Part shown: positions 1 to 7,956 of the stretch, one piece after another
Position numbering within the stretch: position 1 is the first letter of the stretch
Layout of the letters: each line of letters opens with the position of its first letter
Source: a virus
Reading direction: 5' to 3' (one strand)
DNA: 46,076 nt
Virus record (IMG/VR): IMGVR_UViG_3300046507_000169
Span: 1 to 46,076 of that record
Program-made: the position numbers and the translations under genes
The notes under the pieces: model-generated
Seen by the model: only the letters and a program-made list of their open reading frames with translations
Told to the model about the DNA's origin: nothing
Databases searched by the model: none

Positions 1-61
1 CCCGTTCTTGGAGCCACAGCAGCACACAACAGACCGTGGGGTTGTTCTTGTACTCAACCAT
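1..61 (-). CDS. Nudix hydrolase, N-terminal fragment cut by the contig edge
   Basis: The ATG at 61 starts the same 20 residues that begin the complete Nudix gene at the other end of the contig (start 45719). The contig edge cuts the gene. It overlaps the stop of the upstream dNTP diphosphohydrolase by 8 bases, exactly as in the right-hand copy. This is not a separate gene; the full copy is at 45324-45719. Confidence 0.85.
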   Translation of the reverse strand, partial: MVEYKNNPTVCCVLLWLQER

Positions 62-418
62 TCTTCTTGGCCTTCAGGTGCTCGTGGAGCATGCCGCTTG
101 CGTTGAACAGCAGCGCGCACAGCTCGGTATCCAAGTCCTTCACGATGGTCTCGCCCTTGACCACTTCCGTCACAGGCAGGCCACGCCAGAGCTTCCACAC
201 GGCAAAGAAGTGTCGCCACAGGCTCTTGATGTAGACGCCCATAGGGATACCCAGCTGCCAGTTGTCGCTCTCGCGCATCGAGCCGTCAGGCATGCGCCGT
301 GCCTTGTGCATGTGCTCGGCGTAACGTTCGAGGACGAGAGGGCTCAGGAAGCCTTCGAAGTCGAGCTTGTTGGCGTCGAGGTCACGGGTTGCCCCTGTGC
401 CGAACTCGCGAACAGCAG
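1..418. repeat. Left copy of divergent terminal redundancy
   Basis: Bases 1-418 align without gaps to 45659-46076. By eye there are about 27 mismatches (about 93.5% identity), concentrated between 78 and 330. The outermost 77 bases and the innermost ~80 bases are identical. The copy holds the start of the Nudix gene and the C-terminal part of the dATP/dGTP diphosphohydrolase. Most differences are synonymous. A true terminal repeat of a packaged phage should be identical at both ends, so the best reading is circular closure across two strain variants. Confidence 0.9.
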
Positions 419-635
419 CAGGCGTCTGCGGCTGCAGATCGGAGCCACGGGGACGCGGCAGCACCGGCTCGATTTTGAAGATGCTGTCGATCACGTCGGA
501 GTGGTCCACGGTGTCGAACGGAGGCACATGGGCCTGTAGAGCACGCGAACGGTCGGCGCGGTCGTAAAGGTCCTGCAGGCTGTCGCCCGCACGCGGAGTG
601 TTGGTGATGTGTGTCATGTAGTCGCCATCAGCCAT
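54..635 (-). CDS. dATP/dGTP diphosphohydrolase-like protein (DUF5664 family)
   Basis: 193 aa. The middle and C-terminal part (about residues 75-150) carries the signature of the phage dATP/dGTP diphosphohydrolase N-terminal family (DUF5664/PF18909): GATRD, KLDFEGFLSPLVLERYAEHM, RESDNWQ.GIP and YIKSLWRHF. Family members relate to MazG-like enzymes that cleave dATP/dGTP to dNMP and pyrophosphate; activity here is inferred. The start is the ATG at 635, which forms a TAATG junction with the HAD nucleotidase stop; a longer upstream reading is possible but would overlap that gene. The Nudix gene follows with an 8-base overlap. A second, diverged, truncated copy lies at 45712-46076 because the contig ends overlap. 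The ~75-residue N-terminus is unassigned. Confidence 0.8.
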   Translation of the reverse strand: MADGDYMTHITNTPRAGDSLQDLYDRADRSRALQAHVPPFDTVDHSDVIDSIFKIEPVLPRPRGSDLQPQTPAAVREFGTGATRDLDANKLDFEGFLSPLVLERYAEHMHKARRMPDGSMRESDNWQLGIPMGVYIKSLWRHFFAVWKLWRGLPVTEVVKGETIVKDLDTELCALLFNASGMLHEHLKAKKNG

Positions 636-1120
636 TACTTGATGATCCCCAATGCTTCCAGCGTGCCAATGGTGCGCCACGCGGCGTTGTGAATGATGTA
701 GATGCCACCCTTGGCGGTCCACGCAGCTCGATTGATTGCGCGGTCGTCGATCAGGACGTCACCGGGTTGACAGTAGTTGGGCTTCTCGTGCGTCAGGCAG
801 GTGTGCACCACGGCCTGATAGTCGAGCTTGTCCTTCACCCAGCGGCGCTTCTGCTTATCGACCACGTCTCCGTTGGTCTTCGGCAGGGCCGTGAGTATCT
901 CGGGCTTCTCTCCAGCGTCCCTTAGCCGGTTCCAGAGCGTCTTTGCGTCTGGCATCAGCGGCAGGGTCTCAAAGAAGTTGCCCTTCGCGTGCAGGCGCTT
1001 CCAGTAGTCGTCGGCACCCCAGATGAACTCATACTGATAATGGTTCGGTGTGCCGAGTATCTTGTTGGCCGCTGTGTCGTAGTCGGCCATGACCCCGTCG
1101 AGGTCCACATAGATTGTCAA
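635..1120 (-). CDS. HAD-family 5'(3')-deoxyribonucleotidase-like phosphatase
   Basis: 161 aa. It starts with the HAD motif I DLDGVMAD (residues 6-13), with both Asp nucleophile/acid positions present, and has a late GDVLIDDR (about 120-127) fitting motif IV. The length and the DLDGV.AD form match phage and bacterial 5'-nucleotidases that dephosphorylate dNMPs. The start is TTG at 1120 in a TTGA overlap with the exonuclease stop. It sits between a 5'-3' exonuclease and a dNTP diphosphohydrolase, so the likely role is handling nucleotides released by host DNA breakdown or by dNTP cleavage. Substrate is inferred. Confidence 0.8.
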   Translation of the reverse strand: MTIYVDLDGVMADYDTAANKILGTPNHYQYEFIWGADDYWKRLHAKGNFFETLPLMPDAKTLWNRLRDAGEKPEILTALPKTNGDVVDKQKRRWVKDKLDYQAVVHTCLTHEKPNYCQPGDVLIDDRAINRAAWTAKGGIYIIHNAAWRTIGTLEALGIIK

Positions 1121-1875
1121 TTGCTTGGGCTCCAGAGCTTGGGCTTCTTGTTGTCAGCGTCCCAGTCGCTCCAACGCAGGATGCGCGCAAGGCGTGCCTG
1201 TGTCAGTGCGTCTTCCTCGGTGAGACCTTTGTTGGTGTATTGCTCAACGACAGTGGGCCACATGGTGTGCACGCCCTTCTCGTTGATGCATTCATTCAAC
1301 AGCTTCTCTGCCTTCACCTTGCCGACACCGGGACAACCTTTGTAGCCGTCCGAGGTATCGCCAACGAGGGTCTGGTACATATGCCAGTAGTCGGCTTCGA
1401 TTGGTGTGATGGTCAGAAGGTCCTTGCCGGTCCACACGGTGCCCGGGATGGTCTTCATGTCCTTATCTTGGCTGACGATGATCTTGTGGGCCTTGGTCGG
1501 CTGGGTGGCCAACATACCCATCACGTCATCCGCCTCCAGATCATGGAAGTCTTTCCACGTGTATTCTTCCTGCATCCGCTCGCGCATGGTGGCGTAGCAG
1601 ATAGGCTTTACGCTCTCAGACCGATTGTTCTTGTAGGTCGGATCGACAGCGTAGCGGAAGTTGGTGCGAGGCTCCGTGGAGAAACACACAGTGTGCTCCC
1701 GGGTATCGAAGCGGTCGAAGATACGCTCGACCATCTGCGACAGAATCATCCAAGCCTTATTCGGATTGGCGTAGCGAACGTGGTTCTGGTCGTCCCACTT
1801 CACCACTTCCTCGACGGCGGCACAGCTCTTAAAGATGAACTCGTCGCCGTCGATCAGTACAACCTTCTTAGTCAT
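1117..1875 (-). CDS. 5'-3' exonuclease (T7 gp6-like, FEN/PIN superfamily)
   Basis: 252 aa. Acidic metal-binding motifs include LIDGDEF at the N-terminus, LEADDVMG (about 113-120) and SQDKDM (about 135-140). A helix-three-turn-helix GDTSDGYKGCPGVGK follows (about 170-185), typical of flap/5' exonucleases. In T7 the gp6 exonuclease removes RNA primers, degrades host DNA and acts in recombination. The gene starts at ATG 1875, sharing bases with the stop of the upstream gene. It lies directly in the replication cluster with DNA polymerase, helicase, SSB and endonuclease I, as in T7-like phages. Confidence 0.9.
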   Translation of the reverse strand: MTKKVVLIDGDEFIFKSCAAVEEVVKWDDQNHVRYANPNKAWMILSQMVERIFDRFDTREHTVCFSTEPRTNFRYAVDPTYKNNRSESVKPICYATMRERMQEEYTWKDFHDLEADDVMGMLATQPTKAHKIIVSQDKDMKTIPGTVWTGKDLLTITPIEADYWHMYQTLVGDTSDGYKGCPGVGKVKAEKLLNECINEKGVHTMWPTVVEQYTNKGLTEEDALTQARLARILRWSDWDADNKKPKLWSPSN

Positions 1876-2297
1876 TAGGCCTCGTCGATCACGAACTCGT
1901 CGGTCGCCTCAAGGGCTTCGAAGTAGTCCGCAGCACGAGCATTGAGGATGCGCTGGACCTCGTTCGAGGCGAAGAACGGACGGGACAGTGTGTCCCCGAC
2001 GCCCTCCAGGTATCCGTCGTCGAAGCATTCGGCTGCGGTCTGGTTGGTGTCCTCTTCGTCTTCCAGCGACTGGAACGCGGCGCCTTGTTCGAAGCCTTCG
2101 TCGAATGCGTTGTCGAGACGCTCTTCGTTAGCTTCAGCTTCGGACGCGCGGCCTTCTTGGTAGCCTTCGTTGTACGCAGCCTGCATTGCAGCGGCGATGG
2201 CGTGGTAGGTGCCAGCGATGACCGCAGTGCCCTCGGAGCCCACGATGAAGTCAGTAGCCCGCTTCATGGCGTCGATATTCAATTCAGCGAATTGCAT
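1875..2297 (-). CDS. Acidic protein with repeated G[YF]xxG motifs, unknown function
   Basis: 140 aa, strongly acidic, no recognised family. Three similar segments are visible: AYNEGYQEGR, AFDEGFEQGA and CFDDGYLEGV. Each is an [DE]G[YF]xxG unit predicted to be helical. The ATG at 2297 overlaps the upstream stop (TAATG). A start at 2348 is possible but would run into the upstream gene. Its place between DNA polymerase and exonuclease suggests a replication-associated role, but that is only context. Confidence 0.65.
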   Translation of the reverse strand: MQFAELNIDAMKRATDFIVGSEGTAVIAGTYHAIAAAMQAAYNEGYQEGRASEAEANEERLDNAFDEGFEQGAAFQSLEDEEDTNQTAAECFDDGYLEGVGDTLSRPFFASNEVQRILNARAADYFEALEATDEFVIDEA

Positions 2298-2455
2298 TAG
2301 TCTTCCTTCTCGTTGAGCCACGCTAGGCCCTTGGTGGTGATGTGCCACGTCTTGGCGAAGCGGTTGGTGCCCACCTTGGTGGTGATCAGGTGCAGGGAAG
2401 CAGCCATCGCGATGATGTCTGCCTCCTTCCTTGCGAAGTCGGATTTGATGCGCAC
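2297..2455 (-). CDS. Small protein downstream of DNA polymerase, start uncertain
   Basis: At least 52 aa from a GTG at 2455, ending KGLAWLNEKED. The frame reads as plausible protein further upstream (PLVRLRRTLRECWREH) up to the DNA polymerase stop at 2511, but no ATG, GTG or TTG lies in that stretch. A GGAAAG near 2523-2528 could be a ribosome site for a start near 2510 at a non-standard codon. The C-terminal half (LITTKVGTNRFAKTWHITTKG) resembles a winged-helix wing; function unknown. Confidence 0.5.
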   Translation of the reverse strand: MRIKSDFARKEADIIAMAASLHLITTKVGTNRFAKTWHITTKGLAWLNEKED

Positions 2456-2510
2456 GTGCTCACGCCAGCATTCCCGCAGGGTGCGCCGGAGCCGAACAAG
2501 TGGATCAGTG

Positions 2511-4646
2511 TTAGTGAGTGTCTTTCCAGCTGAGACCTTGGACGGCCTTGCTATCGAGAGGGACGCGGAAGCCGTAGGGCTCACCCGCCGACCTCGCGTT
2601 GCGGACGAGGATTTCACCGATTTCGGCGGCGACTTCCTTGCGGCAGCAGACTTGGATTTCATCATGGACCCACAGGACGAAGACAAAGTCGCCGTCCCAA
2701 CCTAGTTTGAATTTGGAACAGCACTCTTCGAAGGCGTCAGCGAGCCAGCGCTTGCAGATGATGGCGCCAGCGCTCTGGATCAGGAAGTTCAGAGCTGAGT
2801 GCTCTGACCTGACCGGAATGCGGCGACCATCGAGACCCGGGACACGATTGCGTTTCGCTACTTGCTCAGTGAGCTGCTTGCGAAGTTTGTCGAAGCCCTT
2901 GATGCGCGTCAGGAACGCATTGCGTACCTTCTTGCCCACAGCCTTGATGGTGGCGTTGCGAGGAGGGGACTTAGGGTCACCAAAGAACTTGGTGTAGACC
3001 TCGACGCCCTCAGGGCCACCATTGCGCAGCGCGTTGAGCAGCGCTTCGTAGATGATGGAGCCTGCCTTCTCGTCACCGCAGCCGTAGATGTAGGCGTAGA
3101 TGAAGCGCTTGCTGCCGTCCTCACGGATGATGGTGTGCAGCTTGTTGTGCTTGTCACGCTCGCCCTCGGCCAGCCCCATGACAACCGCATGTAGCCAGTG
3201 AGGATCACCTTCCAGCACGGTCTTCGCATACTCACCGCCGTCTTCCTTGGCGAGGTAGTGTGCAAGCCCGCGTAGCTCCAAGCCCTCTTGGTCGGCGCCG
3301 AGAGCAACCCAGCCCTTAGGCATCGCAGAGCCGCACATGAACAGCGCGCGGAACTCAGGACCGTAGGGCTTCTTTGCGGATGGCACCTGTCCCAGATTGG
3401 GGAACATGTGCGCGCCACGTGACGTGATGGTGCCCATTGGGTTGATCACGCCATGGATGCAGCCGTCTTCCTTGACGGAGGCCATCAGCGAGTTGTCAGT
3501 GCCACAGAGTTGCGACAGTCGCTTCTCGATCATCATCAGATCACCGAGGCCGTCCATCTCGGGATACCGAGCAACGATGCTTTCGATGACTTCTTCGTCG
3601 ATCTGTGGCTTGCCGCCTTCCGTGAACTTGGACGGCTCCCAGCCTCGCTCGATCAGCACCTTGGCGATGTGATCACGTGAGCCCGGGTTGAACGAGACTT
3701 TCTTCAGCTTGGTGCAGGGATAGCCTTTGAACGGCAGCACCATTTTGGGCTTGCCATTCTTCTGCATCACCAGCTCGGGCGTGTCGCCCAGCTCACCCCA
3801 GTAGCCGGGGTTTGACCAATGCCAATTGCCGTCGTCACCCAGCTCAGCCGTTGCTGGCTTGTTGGGCTTCTTCGGAATGAAGATGCTCTTCGTAGGGTCG
3901 GGACTGACGGGCGCGTACCAGAAGCCGTAGTGCTCTTTGAGAGACTTCTCCAGCTCGTGCTGACGCTGCGTGAGGTTAGCTTGTAGCTCCCCCGCTGCCC
4001 TCAGGTCGAAAGGGACGCCGTGTTCCTCCATCGAATTAACGACGACGGACACGCGGTGCTCCAGCTCGATGGCATCCTGCGAGTATTCATCAGGGTTGAT
4101 GTGCTTCCACAGGGACAGGTTGCTCTCGCAGTCCTGCATCATGTAGTCGAACATCTCTTCGCTGAACTCGCCCCACACGAAGTTGGCGATGTCCTTCGGA
4201 TGCTCCAGTCCCGCAGCGCGGGCCTTGGCTTCCATCAGGTCAGCGTAGTCACCCTTCGGATTGCCGAGGCGATAGCCCCACGCACCGATGGTGTGCTTGC
4301 CTTTGTACTTCTTACCTGGTGGCATCTTGCCTTGACGAATAAGCTCGTCATCGCTCGACTTGACGCCGGGATACTTCAGGCGTGCCATGACCATGGTGTC
4401 GCGGATGATAACGCCGCGCCGTGGCTTCCATCTCGTCAGCTTGGTCAGCAGCGGGATGTCATGGCGGATGATGTTGTGGCCGATCAGCTCGTCTGCGCTG
4501 TCCAGCTCCTCGACTGCTTCCTTGATCTGGTGAGGGCGGTAGCCTGCCTTCTCGCCAGTCTCGACGTTGATACGTCCAGAGCAGTGTATCTTGGTTGCGT
4601 TTGCTACGAAGCCGTTACTCTCCGTATCAAATAGAAGTCTCAGAAT
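2511..4646 (-). CDS. T7-type family A DNA polymerase with 3'-5' exonuclease
   Basis: About 711 aa, close to T7 gp5 (704). The N-terminal exonuclease has LLFDTESNG with the first metal-binding Asp/Glu and LIGHNIIRHDIPLL. The polymerase domain has motif A GADQEGLELRGLAH, motif B KRFIYAYIYGCGDEKAG and motif C WVHDEIQV, all close to T7 gp5. The Tyr that permits dideoxynucleotide use in T7 (FIY) is kept. There is no AUG, GUG or UUG near the N-terminus: homology and an AAGGAG at 4657-4662 point to AUU at 4646 or CUG at 4643. A longer in-frame ATG at 4736 would add 30 residues that do not look like family sequence and would overlap the helicase by 97 bases. Confidence 0.95.
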   Translation of the reverse strand: MLRLLFDTESNGFVANATKIHCSGRINVETGEKAGYRPHQIKEAVEELDSADELIGHNIIRHDIPLLTKLTRWKPRRGVIIRDTMVMARLKYPGVKSSDDELIRQGKMPPGKKYKGKHTIGAWGYRLGNPKGDYADLMEAKARAAGLEHPKDIANFVWGEFSEEMFDYMMQDCESNLSLWKHINPDEYSQDAIELEHRVSVVVNSMEEHGVPFDLRAAGELQANLTQRQHELEKSLKEHYGFWYAPVSPDPTKSIFIPKKPNKPATAELGDDGNWHWSNPGYWGELGDTPELVMQKNGKPKMVLPFKGYPCTKLKKVSFNPGSRDHIAKVLIERGWEPSKFTEGGKPQIDEEVIESIVARYPEMDGLGDLMMIEKRLSQLCGTDNSLMASVKEDGCIHGVINPMGTITSRGAHMFPNLGQVPSAKKPYGPEFRALFMCGSAMPKGWVALGADQEGLELRGLAHYLAKEDGGEYAKTVLEGDPHWLHAVVMGLAEGERDKHNKLHTIIREDGSKRFIYAYIYGCGDEKAGSIIYEALLNALRNGGPEGVEVYTKFFGDPKSPPRNATIKAVGKKVRNAFLTRIKGFDKLRKQLTEQVAKRNRVPGLDGRRIPVRSEHSALNFLIQSAGAIICKRWLADAFEECCSKFKLGWDGDFVFVLWVHDEIQVCCRKEVAAEIGEILVRNARSAGEPYGFRVPLDSKAVQGLSWKDTH

Positions 4647-6289
4647 GGTATGTCTTCTCCTTCTGCATTGGCGGGGTCGCCACCAGCTGCTTCGAATGGA
4701 CAGGCGAGTTTGTAGGCGCCACGTTCGATGTCCCACTCCAGCGTGTCGGCTTCACCAGTGTCACCAGTGATGCGGCACTTGATGACGCGCAGCTTTTGCA
4801 GATGCTTGGTCTTCGCGTCCTGCTGGTTTCGCTCCAGCGCGATGATGTTGTAGGAGAGCTGCTCGATGGATGCCGAGCCGCGCAAATCGTTCGCGCTGAC
4901 CTGACTACCCTCGTTGAAGTTCTTCCCCTGCGAGCGCTTGAGATGGACAATCGCAATCACACCCACGCCAGTCTCCTTCACGAAGGACGCCAGCTTGGTC
5001 ATGAGGATGTCGATGTCTTTACGTTCGCCCTCGCTGCTGCTCTCCAGACCGGAGGTAACAATCGAGATGTGGTCGAGCACGATGAAGTCGCACCCACTGG
5101 CCGCCATGTAACGCATCATGGTCAGCAGCCGGTTGCTCTCAAGCGAACCGAAGTGGTCGTAGAACATCATGTTGTCCCAGACCACAGCTGCCAGCGCTGC
5201 GTCCCATTGGTCGTCGGTGATGACCTCAGGGTTGTCGAGGATGCGCTTCAGCGGCACACCAGCATGCAGGCCAACGTAGGCGTCAACCGACGTGTCGTTG
5301 TCCTCCTCCAAGAAGATGTTGCCAATCTTCAGGGAGTGCTCCATGCGCAGGTGGTAAGCGATGGCACGCGCCAGTGTGGACTTACCGATGCCAGAGCCCG
5401 CAGTGAGCGTCGTCACCTCGGCCTTGCGGAGCCCCATGAGCTTGTCGTTCAGCTCGGGGTAGGGCAGTGAGTAGCCCCGCTTGCGAACGCGCTTCAGGCG
5501 TTCCTTGGTGAACTCGCGTCCCTCGCGGATGCCATCGGGTCTGTAAGGCTTCGCATCCCAGTACGCTTTGATCAGCGGTCCCGGGCCGTCCTTCGTGAGC
5601 ACCTCGTTGGCGTCCTTGCGGGACAGCGTCATGATCTTGACGCGACCAACCGGCAGTATCTCGCAGGCTTCGCTGAGAGCCTTCTGTCCCGGCTCGTCAT
5701 TGTCGAAGCACAGGATGATGTGATCGAAGCGTAGGAGCTTCTCCCAGTCAGCCAGCAGCGCCTTCTTCACGGAGCTGGAGCCGTTTGGCAGGGAGCCCGT
5801 GGGGTACTTGTTGTCGAAAGCCTGACTGACAGACATCCTGTCAATCTCGCCCTCGGTGATTACTACGGTGCGGCCTTTCTCAGGCCACGACCACGAGCCA
5901 GTGATGCCCGTGAATCCGCTCTTGGCGATCCATGCGAACTGCTTCTTGCTGTCGCGGGTCTTCTGGTCAATTAGCTTGCCAGTGTCGTCTTTGATCAGCT
6001 GGATGTGGACACGCTTGCCACTGCTCAGCTCACCAATCTGGTAGTCGCACTTCCTGCAGGTCTCCTCGGTGATCCCTCGGGCCGTCAGGTCTGCGTAGTG
6101 ACCCGCAATGGGTGACCACGGTTTGGTTTCTTCAGTCTCTTCCTTCACACGCCTCTTCGTTACGTGGGGCCCATCTGGGTATCCCACCTTCTCGCAGCTG
6201 AAGCATTTAGGGGGACCTTCGTCGTAGATGGCGAAGGCGTCAGAGGAGGGACACCAAGGGCATCCCTCCTTACGCAGTAGTGTGCCCAT
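4640..6289 (-). CDS. T7 gp4-like DNA primase-helicase
   Basis: 549 aa. The N-terminal zinc-binding domain has two Cys pairs (CPWC at 10-13 and CFSC near 30). A TOPRIM primase core follows (VVITEGEIDR and CFDNDEPG). The C-terminal RecA-like hexameric helicase has Walker A GSGIGKST and Walker B DFIVLDHISIV, both very close to T7 gp4. Start ATG at 6289 overlaps the stop of the upstream HTH gene. The last residues, GEDIPF, match the C-terminal tail of bacterial SSB rather than the usual T7 gp4 end. The DNA polymerase reading frame begins inside the last codons. Confidence 0.95.
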   Translation of the reverse strand: MGTLLRKEGCPWCPSSDAFAIYDEGPPKCFSCEKVGYPDGPHVTKRRVKEETEETKPWSPIAGHYADLTARGITEETCRKCDYQIGELSSGKRVHIQLIKDDTGKLIDQKTRDSKKQFAWIAKSGFTGITGSWSWPEKGRTVVITEGEIDRMSVSQAFDNKYPTGSLPNGSSSVKKALLADWEKLLRFDHIILCFDNDEPGQKALSEACEILPVGRVKIMTLSRKDANEVLTKDGPGPLIKAYWDAKPYRPDGIREGREFTKERLKRVRKRGYSLPYPELNDKLMGLRKAEVTTLTAGSGIGKSTLARAIAYHLRMEHSLKIGNIFLEEDNDTSVDAYVGLHAGVPLKRILDNPEVITDDQWDAALAAVVWDNMMFYDHFGSLESNRLLTMMRYMAASGCDFIVLDHISIVTSGLESSSEGERKDIDILMTKLASFVKETGVGVIAIVHLKRSQGKNFNEGSQVSANDLRGSASIEQLSYNIIALERNQQDAKTKHLQKLRVIKCRITGDTGEADTLEWDIERGAYKLACPFEAAGGDPANAEGEDIPF

Positions 6290-6540
6290 CAGGCGAGGCG
6301 ATAGCTCGCGTAGGTGCCGCCCACTTCGTCGTGGCAAACATCAGTGACGATGTCGTAGCCCTTGCGGCGCAGCTTCATGATCACATCGGACAGACGTGCA
6401 ACATGGTAGACGCCCATGGCCTTCATCTGGGTGATGTTCTTGCCATCCTTCAGGTGCTGCAGGATGATGCGCTGCTGGTTTCCGAGATTGATATCGGTAG
6501 CGAGGTCCGTGGTGCTGCCGATGGTGAACGTGTCCGACAT
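6289..6540 (-). CDS. Helix-turn-helix protein (HTH_39-like)
   Basis: 83 aa from ATG 6540. The core, QQRIILQHLKDGKNITQMKA followed by LSDVIMKLRRKGYDIVTD, matches small winged-helix proteins that often sit in phage replication clusters. These proteins have a first helix pair, a recognition helix with a LR..GY.I turn and a short wing. It probably binds DNA; whether as regulator or replication factor cannot be read from sequence. It overlaps the helicase start. Confidence 0.75.
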   Translation of the reverse strand: MSDTFTIGSTTDLATDINLGNQQRIILQHLKDGKNITQMKAMGVYHVARLSDVIMKLRRKGYDIVTDVCHDEVGGTYASYRLA

Positions 6541-6542
6541 GA

Positions 6543-7055
6543 TTACTTCCTCTTTTTTCTGACTGGGGTGAGAACCGTCTTGGAGCGGTTGAGCTTCCAA
6601 GCCGTGATTTCGTCGATCCACTCCTGCGGCACGTGGCCTTTGTCAGACCATTTGAACCCATGGTCCGTGGCCCACTTGCCTTGAGTGGTCGGTGATTTCG
6701 GATAGATCGGGGAGGACGCGCGCTCGAATACGAGGCGGATGTCCAGCTCAGGATGCTGCTCCTTCAAGAGGATCAGCTTCTGGCGTTCCTTGGCGCTGTC
6801 ACCACTGTTCGACATCTTGAACTTGGGATTGCCACCACCAAAGCGGCCCTTGGCCTCAATGATGATCGGACAAATCTCTTCGCCGTCGTCGAACGAAAAG
6901 TCTGGAAGGTACTTGGCCTCTCGCTCAGGAACGACGTAGCGCACCCACTTTGCTTCGTGGTGATACGCTACGCCTTCCTTATCAAGCTGCTCCGCTACCT
7001 TCTTCTCAAGCCCAGAACGAAAGTTGGGCTCAAGAGTGAGGGCGGGCTTGGCCAT
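6543..7055 (-). CDS. T7 endonuclease I-like Holliday-junction resolvase
   Basis: 170 aa. The catalytic PD-(D/E)xK set of T7 gp3 is conserved in order and spacing: E17 in FRSGLE, D52 in YLPDF, E67 and K69 in IIEAKG (T7: E20, D55, E65, K67). The T7 enzyme resolves branched DNA before packaging and degrades host DNA. The C-terminal ~50 residues, longer than in T7, are basic (ends PVRKKRK). ATG 7055 sits on the stop of the SSB gene. Confidence 0.92.
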   Translation of the reverse strand: MAKPALTLEPNFRSGLEKKVAEQLDKEGVAYHHEAKWVRYVVPEREAKYLPDFSFDDGEEICPIIIEAKGRFGGGNPKFKMSNSGDSAKERQKLILLKEQHPELDIRLVFERASSPIYPKSPTTQGKWATDHGFKWSDKGHVPQEWIDEITAWKLNRSKTVLTPVRKKRK

Positions 7056-7621
7056 TAGAACGGAATGTCGTCTTCGTCGTCCTCGGTGCCCTCAGGGCCA
7101 CCTTGGTCTTCGCCGTCGTCACTCTTCGCCTTGCCTGCGAAACCCTCTTCCTCGTCGAAGGGGTTCTCATCGCGCTGCTGCAGCTCCAGCAACTGGATGC
7201 TGTTCATGTACAGGTTGATGCCGCCGCCGAAGCCTGTGTAAGGATTGACGGTCACGTAGACCTTGCCCTTGGAGCCGCCACCAATTTTGACGGTCACAGG
7301 GACTTCCTGCTTCTTCGCGTCGTACACGGTCGGGCGATACTGCTCGCCGCTGGTGACGGTAAGGGTCAGCTCACCCGTCTTCTTGTCCTTCCGCCAAGGC
7401 TTCTTGCCGTCCTCGACCTCAAACAGCGTCATCATCTCGTCCAGCCACGCATCGACCTCACGGTGATCTGCGTCGTTGAACTTCAGGTTATTGATGAACC
7501 GTCGCTTCTCGGCACCGCTCGGGCGGCCCTTCTTGTCTACCGGCTGGTAAACATCGACTTCGTTGAGCTTCGGCCACACGAATGTTGCAGCCGGGAGGAC
7601 CTTCTTAACTTTCTTCGTCAT
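7055..7621 (-). CDS. Single-stranded DNA-binding protein (T7 gp2.5-like role)
   Basis: 188 aa. The order SSB-endonuclease I-helicase-polymerase is that of T7 gp2.5-gp3-gp4-gp5. The N-terminal 140 residues look like an OB-fold (alternating beta segments VTVKIGGG, GKVYVTVNPYTG) with conserved aromatics. The C-terminal ~40 residues are Asp/Glu/Gly-rich and end EDDEDDIPF. T7 gp2.5 also has an acidic tail that contacts polymerase and helicase, but the DDIPF end is that of bacterial SSB. ATG 7621 has only a weak ribosome site. Confidence 0.85.
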   Translation of the reverse strand: MTKKVKKVLPAATFVWPKLNEVDVYQPVDKKGRPSGAEKRRFINNLKFNDADHREVDAWLDEMMTLFEVEDGKKPWRKDKKTGELTLTVTSGEQYRPTVYDAKKQEVPVTVKIGGGSKGKVYVTVNPYTGFGGGINLYMNSIQLLELQQRDENPFDEEEGFAGKAKSDDGEDQGGPEGTEDDEDDIPF

Positions 7622-7632
7622 GAAATGGGTAG

Positions 7633-7710
7633 TCAGTCTTTCAGTAGCAGTAGGATGTAGAGCGCGGCCATGCAGAACATGGACACGCCCAAGAGTGTGT
7701 CAGCGTGCAC
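7633..7710 (-). CDS. 25-residue membrane peptide
   Basis: A GTG at 7710 directly follows the TAA of the upstream gene and opens 25 codons with one hydrophobic helix (LLGVSMFCMAALYILLLL) and a charged KD end. No strong ribosome site is visible; translation could be coupled. It resembles in size and layout the 25-aa peptide at 15011-15088. Unknown function. Confidence 0.4.
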   Translation of the reverse strand: MHADTLLGVSMFCMAALYILLLLKD

Positions 7711-7956
7711 TTAGCTGATCAAGCTTTTGATGTTTGCTGCAACGGCAGCAGCTTTCTGCGAAGCATCATTTGCTGCATCAGAAGCAATTTGCAGATTGGC
7801 AGCTTTATCACTTAGGTCACGGGCTTCCGCGAACTTAGCAGCTGCCGCGTCTTCCAGCTTCGCAACGGTGTTGGTGAAGTCGGAGATGATTGCCTCTACG
7901 TCGTGCTCGACGGTCGTGAAGAGGTTCTTGAAGTAGGTAATGATCTTGGAGAACAT
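7711..7956 (-). CDS. Small helical, Ala-rich protein
   Basis: 81 aa from ATG 7956, which overlaps the stop of the secreted protein upstream. It is an amphipathic N-terminal helix (IITYFKNLFTTVEHDVEAII) followed by an Ala/Asp/Lys-rich heptad-like stretch, probably coiled coil. No family recognised. Its neighbours are a secreted and a membrane peptide, so an envelope role is possible. Confidence 0.65.
   Translation of the reverse strand: MFSKIITYFKNLFTTVEHDVEAIISDFTNTVAKLEDAAAAKFAEARDLSDKAANLQIASDAANDASQKAAAVAANIKSLIS

Noticed and set aside
1-418. Packaged direct terminal repeat of the T7 type
   Set aside because: The two copies differ at about 6.5% of positions, which replication through concatemers would not allow.
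54-4646. Diaminopurine (Z) genome system
   Set aside because: A dATP/dGTP diphosphohydrolase is present, but no PurZ-like or DatZ-like gene is seen, and the polymerase is of ordinary T7 type.
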